Assembly: GCA_011316235.1 (NCBI GenBank)
Contig: QQBE01000004.1
Location: forward strand, 1,178,001 to 1,242,000
Source: Mycothermus thermophilus
Taxonomy: Eukaryota; Ascomycota; Sordariomycetes; Sordariales; Chaetomiaceae
Direction: 5' to 3'
DNA: 64,000 nt
The translations under genes were made by a program, and so were the position numbers. Positions within the stretch are counted from its first letter, which is position 1, and each line of letters begins with the position of its first letter. Shown piece after piece: positions 56,564 through 64,000 of this stretch. The notes beneath the pieces are model-generated. The model searched no databases. It was given only the letters and a program-made list of their open reading frames with translations, and was not told the DNA's origin.

Positions 56564-57331
56564 ATGCACTCCTCTCTGGTTCGCATCCAAAACACCTTTG
56601 GCTTCTTCACCACCGTCGCTTTCGTCGTGGCCGCCCTCATCGCCGCCACCGACTTCCTCGCCCCGCGGAACCCCAGCGTCGGCGTCATCAAGCCCACCAA
56701 TGTCCAAGTGTATGCCTCGCCATTCATTCATTCCCTCCTTCTTTTCTACCCGCCCCTCCCCCCAAACTAACTAACTAACCTCTTTCCCTCCAGAGTCCGC
56801 GGCCGCCCCCACTACTACTCCTCCAAAAAAGAAGAATACGCCATCATCCGCTTCTCCCTCGACGCCGACCTCTCCTCGCTCTTCACCTGGAACACCAAGC
56901 AACTCTTCGTCTACGTAACCGCCGAGTGGCCCGTCGTCTCCTCCTCTTCCTCCTCCTCCTCCTCTTCATCATCCAACGCCACCAACCAAGCCGTCATCTG
57001 GGACTCCATCATCACCTCCCCCTCCGCCGACCACCTGACCAACCTCGGCCCCATCGCCAAGCGCAAGCTCATCCGCAGCGCCCAGGGGAAGAGCATCGAC
57101 CCCAGCCGCGGCAAGCTGTCCCTCAAGAACCAGCGGCCCAAGTACCAGATCACGCACCCGTCGGGCCGGCTGGCGGGCCAGGAGGACGTGGTGCTGCGCC
57201 TGCACTACAATGTCCAGCCGTGGGTCGGCTTGTTGACGTGGAACAAAAATTCCGAGTTTTGGAAGTGGAAGCCGTTGAAGGATAATGTCAGCAAGAAGTT
57301 TACGCTACCCGAGGTGAAGAAGAAGGACTGA
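56564..57331 (+). CDS. spc3: Signal peptidase complex subunit Spc3 (SPC22/23)
   Basis: Exons 56564-56709 and 56794-57331 (227 aa). It is an essential ER subunit that supports the catalytic Sec11 subunit in signal-peptide cleavage. A short cytosolic start (MHSSLVRIQNTFGF) leads into one membrane segment (TTVAFVVAALIAATDFL); the lumenal domain has YAIIRFSLDADLSSLFTWNTKQLFVYVTAEW and the conserved VVLRLHYNVQPWVGLLTW. An insert of serine codons (56940-56974) interrupts the lumenal domain and looks like repeat expansion. The protein ends KKKD. The intron is GTATGC...CTCCAG. Confidence 0.94.
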
Positions 57332-57935
57332 GGTGGTGGAGGGACGGTGGAGAAGGAGAAAAACGGAAAGGCGCCAGGGGCTGAACTCGTTGGGAGCTAT
57401 CATGACACAATACAGACGTGTTCTAGTTGGTTGGGTCAACCGGATAGAATCGGGAGAAAAAAAAAAAAAAAAACCGTCGAAAACATGTCAAATTCATTTG
57501 ACCTGCTGGCATGGGGTATCTCGTCTACAGTGATTGAACATGCGTGTACGAGCCATCACTCACATCACGGCGTCCAAATTCGAACCCTTCCTCATGGGAT
57601 CGTCCAGGCGATATATATACCTATTCTCCCTGCCATCTCCCCCTCAGATCCCACGCATCTGCCCTAAATCCGCATGCCAACCTCCTCAATCTCTACCTAA
57701 GTAGTAGGTTGCCCACCAAAAATGATTCACCTTCACGTCACCAAATCATCAATCAATCCATCTCGCAAACGGCAGCGCACTCTGACCCAACATCCTCACC
57801 CCGCATTTCACCCAAACATACACAACAGCACACCTATTCCACGTCCCACTAGACAATAAATAAATCCTCTTTCCTCCTTCACAGCTCACCTACCCATCCA
57901 CGCTCAGACCACCACCCGGTGTAATCCCAGGGCAC
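57332..57935. other. Convergent 3' region spc3 / xrn1
   Basis: 604 bp with an A run at 57457-57472. No gene seen. Confidence 0.5.
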
Positions 57936-60900
57936 CTAACCCCTCGCCACCGCCGGCTGCTGCTGCTGCTGTCCGCCGCCGCGACCTCCACCACCACGTG
58001 CCCTGAGCGGCGGACCGTCCCCCCTGCCCCGTCCGCCGCCACGACCACCCCGCGCCCCACCGCGAGGGCCGCGCGGCCCATCCAAGTTCGGCGGCGGCGG
58101 CACGGCCGAGTACGCCGGCGGTGCCGAGGCCGGGTGCACGATGCCCTGGCCGTTGGCGATGTGATTATTCTGCGCGCCGCCACCGCCGCGGCCGCCCCGG
58201 TGGGGGGCACCGTTGGGTCCGGCGCCGCCACGACCGCCACGGACCGGGCCACCCCCAACACCGCCGCGACCACCCCGGTTGTTAACCGGATGGTTGTTGT
58301 TGTGGTTGTTGTACGGGCCGTTGGACGGCTGTTGTTGTTGTTGCTGCTGCTGCACATGCAAACGGTAGGGCAGGCTTCCGTGGATCGGGCCACGCGGTAC
58401 TTGGCCGTGGCCTCCGCGTCCGCCACCGCCGCCGCGGCCGCCGTTCAGGGCACCGCGGTAGCTGCCGGTGATGGGCGGCGGGGCGGGGGCTTCGACATAA
58501 CGTTTGCCGTTCATGTGGTATCCGCCATGGGCGGTGAGGGTGGTGACAGACGGGCTGATGGGCTGGCGTGCGAGCTGCGCCTTGGTGCCGGCAACGACCT
58601 GGTGGTTGGTCAGGTTGAGGAGGGTCGTCGAAGCAACGGTCTGGCCGCGGAAGGGCGGGCAGCGGTCGCCGAGGGTTGTGCCGCTCATGAACGTGATGTC
58701 GAAGACGACGTCGAGGAGCTTTGCAGTTGGAGTACGGCTGATGCCAACGACAGTACCGCGGAAGGCGGCAGGAACCTTGCCGTGCCTCGCGACGTAGACG
58801 ACGCGATCGCCCAGGGCAAATTTCTGGTTTCCGAGCCGATGCTCGGCATCCTCAGGACGCATGACAGCGTTTCGCGGCACGTTATTCATTTTCTTGGGGA
58901 TGGTCTGGATCGATGCGAGTTGCAGCCGGTCTGCCTCGGCGGCAAGCTGCATGACCACGTCCGAGTCGAGCTGCTCGGCGTCGAGAGGCACTTTCTCCAT
59001 AGAGTTCACCTTGAGGCTCTTCAGCCAAGCAGCGATCTCCTTGACCCTGGCCGATGCCACGGCCGGGTCGGGCCAGAGGTCCGTCTCGGTGAGCTCGGCG
59101 CTCGAGGGATGCCTCTTAACACCAGCAAAGAAGTCAGGGAACTTCTTCATGTACTCAACAATGAGGTGAACGGCAGCCGCGCTGAACTCCCAGCCAGTCT
59201 CGGACTTGCGCGAGTAGCCCAGCACCTTCTGCTTCCGCGCTTCAAACTTGAGGTTGAGGCCCAGATTGACGCGCAGGTCACCGACCGTCCGAATGAAGTA
59301 GGACGAGGTAATCTTGCTGAGCGCCAGGGGGTGGAGATCCAACTGCTTGGCCACCATGTACGAAGGCATGTAATGCTTGCCCCTCTGCGCGTCGAGGATG
59401 ATCTTCTTTGCGAACTCGGGTTCCTTCTTCTCCAGAGCGGCGAGCCAAATGGATAGCTTGCCGGACGAGTAGCCCGCGATCTCGAGAGGCTGGCCGTAGC
59501 CGTAGTCGCCAAGGAAGAAGCCGACCGACTTGACCGGGAACTCCTCCTCGATCGGTAGGGCAGCCTTCTCGATGAAGCGCTCATCCTCGTTCACGACTTC
59601 GTCCACAATGATTTGCGCGGCGTAGTCGGTTTCCATGCCCGGAATCTCGCCGTACTCCTTGACAGTGGCGCCCTCATCCGTCTTGATGAGGCCCTTGAGC
59701 ATGTGAACCGTGACCAGCGTTTCGACGGGGCCGATCAAGATGCCCAAGCGTTTGCTGTAAAAGTTCTCGATGCGATCGGCCTTCTTCGTCCACTCCTCAA
59801 TCTCGCGTGCGTTGTGGTGCCTTTCCACCACCTGCCCGCTGCCGTCTGGAGCCAAGGTGTAGTCAAAAAGCTCGTCTGACACCTTGACAATCTTGGCTTC
59901 CTGCAGGAAGGGATAGCCAACAAAGCAGCGCTGGCCCAGCTTGACCTTGGCTGACTCCACCTTGGTGCGAATGTGGGAATCGAGCAGGGTAACAATCATG
60001 CTCTCGTTGCGGCTCTCCTGCTGGAACACATTGACGCCGTGGAAGCCAAGATTGGCCGCGTACGGCAGCGTCGCCAGGGTCGGGAACCCAGCCAGAGCCT
60101 CAACGTTGAGCAGAGCACCCTCGGTGAGACCCGCCCTGAATTCCAGGCCCTCAACGGGAGGGAGCTCGAAGATGTTCTCGACGCAATGACAATGAAGGAT
60201 GGGCGGGAACACGTCGACCAGCGATGAGGGATAGACGAAGTCAAGCTCCTCCGAGTATGTGAACTTGAGGGGGACGCCAAAGTCGTTGCGCGCCTTCTCC
60301 TCCTCGGTCAGCAGGGCGTCCCTGGGCGCCATGGCTTCCAACAGCCGCTTCTCGTCTATGAAGGGGATCTTGACAACCGCCTCCCAGTCCATCTTCTTGC
60401 CGTTCATGTCAAGCTCGAAGTCCCGGGGGTAGAAATCGATGATGGGGGACTTGGGATCCGTCATGAGGTCCCAATAGACGCGGGGCACGATCTTCTTGCT
60501 GCGATCGGGCAAGACACCCATGAGCTGTTCATTGGGCTTGAAGGGCTGCCCCAACTTGAAGTTGAGATCAGCGCCCAGTCCTTTCCTCACATCAGAAATC
60601 ATAGGAGCGTAGTGGTAGCGATAGAACCACGGCCACGAGGCGATCCCGCGGTAGTAGTAATACAGCACCCACTGCAAGCCCTGGACGTAGTTTTCCGTCA
60701 TCTTGCGAAGCTCCTCCTCCTTGTTCTCGGGCGTCCAATCATCCATCTTGGAGAAGTAGTACTTGTCCTTCCACTCCTGGAACTTTTGCTGATACTTGGC
60801 TTCCATGGAGGCACGGGCGTCGTCCGAGGTGAGATCGAGAGCTTGGGCATTGTCGTAGCGCTTTACGATGCGGAGAACAGCCGATTGCGCCTCCTCGTCC

Positions 60901-62499
60901 TCTTCATCTTCTTCGTCCCTAGGAGGGAAGGATAGGATCAGGTGGCGACGGCCTTCATCATCAGGCTTTGTGCTCCACTCCAGGTGGGCAGCATCAGCCA
61001 GGTCCTGGACGAACTTGCGGTCTGCAGCGTTGAGGTCGGGCCCGAGGTCCAGCGTCTCGGCCTTGCGATTCGTGAGGAATTTCCTGATCTTCTGCTTCCA
61101 AAGCTGTTTCTGCGCTGGCGTGACGATGAGCTTGCCCTTGGCCTTTGCCCTTGATTTCTCGGCATCGTCGTTGTCAAGCATCCGCTTGGCGCGTAGCCAG
61201 CTGGCATCTTCGTTCTCATGTTCGAAGAAGCGGTACTCCTCCTTGGAAAGCTCATCGAGGAGCAGGCCGAGCCTTTCGAGGTTGACCTTGCCGTTTTCGT
61301 TGATGTAGCCGTTGCACTTGGGGAGGACCGTCTTGTATATCCTGAACATGGTTGCCAGGGCGCCCTCGTTGATGTGGAGTCGTGGAAGATTGGGCAGGAA
61401 ATCATTCCCGACAAAGAATGCCATGAGAATGAAGTCGTCGATGACCCTCTCCATATCGAAGGGGAAGGGCAAGGCGCCTTCGGCCTTGAGCTCCTGAAAC
61501 TCCAGCTCCAGGTATTCGCGAACAATGCACAGGTGGAGGAGGTAGAAGTTCTGATGCTCCAACTCTTTGGATTTGTGTTTTGCTTGTCGACCGAACGTGA
61601 CCTCCTCACGAAGCAGACAGAAGTGCGGATCGTGGCTCAAAAGGCCAAGCATGATCAGATCGGCGTCGAGGCCGTAGAGGCAGTGGCGGACATTGGGGCT
61701 GTAGTCGGGTTGCGCGCGGGCATTGCGGATGTACTCCATGATCTTGTGTTCACCCTCTCCTGGAACCTCATGGCCGGAAAGAACGATTTCGGGTATTTGC
61801 CAGTCGCGGTCCTCCGAGACCTTCTTGTTGATGAAGTACTTGAGCTGAAGCGACAGCTTGGCCATGAACTCGGTTCCTGTGGGTGGTCAGCAAGGGGTTT
61901 ATCACAGGCAAGGGGGGGGGATACAATGGCCGCCGTGGCATACCGGGAGTAATGCAGTTGCTGTCGAAGGGCTCCTCCTTGGGAAGCTCCTTGCCCTCCC
62001 GAATGGCCTTTTCACGGGCCTTCTCGGCGTCGAGGGCAGTGCGGAAACGACGAGCGCGCTGCTGGTTCATCTTGGCGCGCGGGGCGACGCCATCCACGGC
62101 CATGAAGAACAGCTTTTTCGGCTTGATTTTGCTGAACAGGTGCTCGATGTAGTTGAAGATGGCGATGAACATTTCCTCCTCGGTCAGGCGGAAGTGGACA
62201 TCGTCGGCGTCCTTGTGTGTACAGTTGTGGATGATGCCATTCATATCCAGCTACTCAGGTCGGTCAGCAGACTGCCAGGGGAGAAGAAAGCCCGTCCGGC
62301 TCAGGGAGAATTGGAAGGCGAGCGCACGTAAAGGCAGTCGAACTCGGGAATACGGTTCTCAGCGATGAGCTGTGAGATGGCCGGATAGCGCTCCGAGAGC
62401 CATCGGAAGAACTTGGGAACACTGCGCGCGAGACGGCAGGTCAGTAACCAGTTGATTGGAGGGGCACAGCCCGAGCGACGACGGAGGAACGAACCCCAT
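57936..62499 (-). CDS. xrn1: 5'-3' exoribonuclease Xrn1
   Basis: Exons 62499-62495, 62421-62328, 62250-61944 and 61876-57936 (1448 aa). It is the cytoplasmic 5'-3' exonuclease that degrades decapped mRNA. The start MGVPKFFRWLSERYP is canonical and requires the 5-nt first coding exon ATGGG. Metal ligands appear in the usual places: Asp35 in YLDMNGIIHNC, Asp86 in FMAVDGVAP, the Glu pair in PGEGEHKIMEYIR, and the Asp pair in YGLDADLIMLGL. The XRN1-specific D1-D4 region follows (PPILHCHCVENIFELPPVEGLEF). The C-terminal 200 residues are RGG-rich with polyglutamine, a likely RNA- or partner-binding tail. Confidence 0.96.
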
Positions 62500-63633
62500 G
62501 GTGGAACACCGATGCGCAACGCGGCGCTACTCCAACCCAAATATACGACACGTCAAGTAGCGGAATCCAATCGTGTAATGCAGGACGGCGCGGGTCTTTC
62601 GGCTCGGCCGTTCGCGGACAACGATGGGAGACAGTGGCGACAGGTAGTCGTCGAGATTTGGGATTAGATGGAAGATGAGGGGCCGTCTCTAAAGTCTGAG
62701 ATTCTGTCGAATGCCGGCGCTGAATAAAAATGGCCGGTCTTTGGCAAAGCTAGAAAGCACAAGAATCGGGGAATCGGCGCAAATGACGAAAAGTCGAAGG
62801 CAATCCTCGAGTCTGGGGGCGAACAAATGCACGAGGAGACAGAAAAGCAGGCCAACCTCCCAGTCAAAGTACAGCGAAAAGCGGCAAGACAAGAGAGGAA
62901 GATAGCGGTATAAGAGTGTGTGAGGCTGGGAGAGGAAAAGAAAAGAAGGGAGGAAGATATCCCCAAAGCTGATGATGTTTTTGTTTTTTTCTCAGAATGA
63001 TTTTCGCCTGAAGGGTTGAGGTGGCAGTGGGCAGTTAAGGTTGTGTTGAAGTGGTGAGGCTTCGCTCGGAGTGGACGCCGATGACTGGGCTGGCCGATGC
63101 CCCACCATTCCCGAGCCCGTCCTCGCTGCACGCCCGTGGCAGTGGCAATGGCTTGGCACTGCCAAGAATCGGGGTGGAGCCTGCATCAAATCAACACAAT
63201 GGGCACGGGCTGTGGATCTCTCTGCAGGCACACAGTCACGTGACACTGGAGTCGTTGTGCAGATGATCCGTGCACGATGCAGCCAAGAAATTCAACAACG
63301 CTAAACTGAATACGGGATAGCGCCTTTTGAGGGGCCCAGCTCCATCGCGTGCAGCCCATCAATTAAACTTCAAAGGTTCAAGTCGCGTCTCTGGAAATCC
63401 ACCGCGTTTTCCAATTCACGGTCGGTCGGACAGACAGACATCTGTCACCACATCACCATCCCACCATCTCAGTGGCTCCAAATCGCAGAGTTAGACCCGT
63501 TCCGCGGCCCTTGACTCCGCCTTGAGTGTCTTTCGCTTTCTTTCTCATCTATCTTGCCCTAACCGGCGACCAATCTGAATCTGAATTTCTGCAAAACTCC
63601 TCGGCAACTGAATTTCTGGATCCTCCTTCAACA
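62500..63633. other. Divergent promoter region xrn1 / hat2
   Basis: 1.1 kb between outward-facing starts. Frames of 60-155 codons are present but featureless. Confidence 0.5.
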
Positions 63634-64000
63634 ATGGCGCCCGCAGAGATCGTTGACGACGTTGACGGTACGAACTTTTCATCCAGCGAATTCTCCCTTC
63701 AACGGCCTCGAGTCATCCAATTCTAACTGCGCGCAGTCAACATGGACGACCAGGACGACGCTGAGATGGAGCAGAGGCTCATCAATGAGGGTACGACTGA
63801 CCGACGCTTCCAATCCATCTTGTGTGTCGCCACCATTCTGACCCTGCGCAGAGTACAAGACATGGAAGAAGAATAGCCCGTTCCTCTATGACATGATTCT
63901 GAGGTATGCGCCAGTTGCGCTTCATCCTCTCCATCCCCCGACAACCATCTGACCATTTGATCTCCTGCTACAGCACCGCCCTGGAGTGGCCCACGCTTAC
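63634..64000 (+). CDS. hat2: Histone-binding WD40 protein Hat2/RbAp48, 5' part
   Basis: Exons 63634-63667, 63737-63790, 63852-63903 and 63974->64000 give 55 codons and continue beyond the window. Together they read MAPAEIVDDVDVNMDDQ and, further on, EMEQRLINEEYKTWKKNSP, FLYDMILSTALEWPTLT, the N-terminal helix of RbAp46/48 and Hat2 that contacts histone H4. These proteins escort histones for HAT-B, CAF-1 and PRC2-like complexes. All junctions are GT-AG and in phase. The WD40 propeller itself is outside the window; Hat2 versus a close paralogue cannot be decided here. Confidence 0.88.

Noticed and set aside
57585..57600. TTCGAACC as a tRNA B box on the minus strand
   Set aside because: No A box or cloverleaf can be paired around it.

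Overview
The window is nuclear DNA of a filamentous ascomycete. The protein set and the divergent but clear TOM40, PFK2 and Vps54 orthologues point to Sordariomycetes, probably Sordariales; this placement is inference from protein resemblance. It carries 22 recognisable protein genes, most with one to six short introns (about 50-100 bp, GTRNGT...YAG). Coding DNA is GC-rich, so long antisense shadow ORFs are common. I see no mobile element, tRNA, rRNA, CRISPR array or secondary-metabolite cluster: this is a core housekeeping region.

Layout. 1-13.3 kb: GCN2/cpc-3 eIF2alpha kinase (-, 3' end outside the window), Cut12-type spindle-pole-body protein (+), urease accessory UreF (+), splicing factor Cwc2 (-), DRG/Rbg1 GTPase (+), Spo12-family mitotic-exit protein (-). 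13.9-27.2 kb: ACAD10/11-like acyl-CoA dehydrogenase (-), ubiquitin hydrolase with a C-terminal CaaX box (+), APC/C subunit Cdc23/Apc8 (-), farnesyl diphosphate synthase Erg20 (+). 28-37 kb, all minus: an RA-PH adaptor with an unresolved 5' part, a MAT2B-like NAD(P)-binding epimerase/reductase, and 6-phosphofructo-2-kinase with a degenerate phosphatase site. 38-64 kb: Tom40 (+), Vps54 (-), Mcm5 (+), a lipid-droplet-type AMP-binding-fold protein (-), Pom34 (+), Hid1 (-), Spc3 (+), Xrn1 (-), and the first exons of Hat2/RbAp48 (+). From Tom40 onward nine genes alternate strictly between strands, so every intergenic gap is either a shared divergent promoter or a convergent 3' region.

The genes do not form one pathway, but themes recur: cell cycle (Cut12, Spo12, Cdc23, Mcm5), translation control and mRNA decay (Gcn2, Rbg1, Xrn1), trafficking and membranes (Vps54, Hid1, Spc3, Pom34, Tom40), and isoprenoid/lipid/central metabolism (Erg20, ACAD, AMP-binding protein, PFK2). 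Erg20 makes the farnesyl donor that the CaaX box on the nearby ubiquitin hydrolase would use; the proximity is probably chance.

I found no convincing undescribed system. The strongest leads are the polybasic-CaaX tail on the CYLD-like deubiquitinase, a 230-codon frame lying in phase behind a single TAG at the end of Cdc23, the His-to-Ala change in the PFK2 phosphatase site, very small coding exons (5, 14, 15 and 20 nt), and MluI boxes upstream of mcm5. The assembly has three weak points: an N run at 40526-40642, an N at 32885 next to a 52-bp exact copy of coding sequence from 29574-29625, and an N at 52758.
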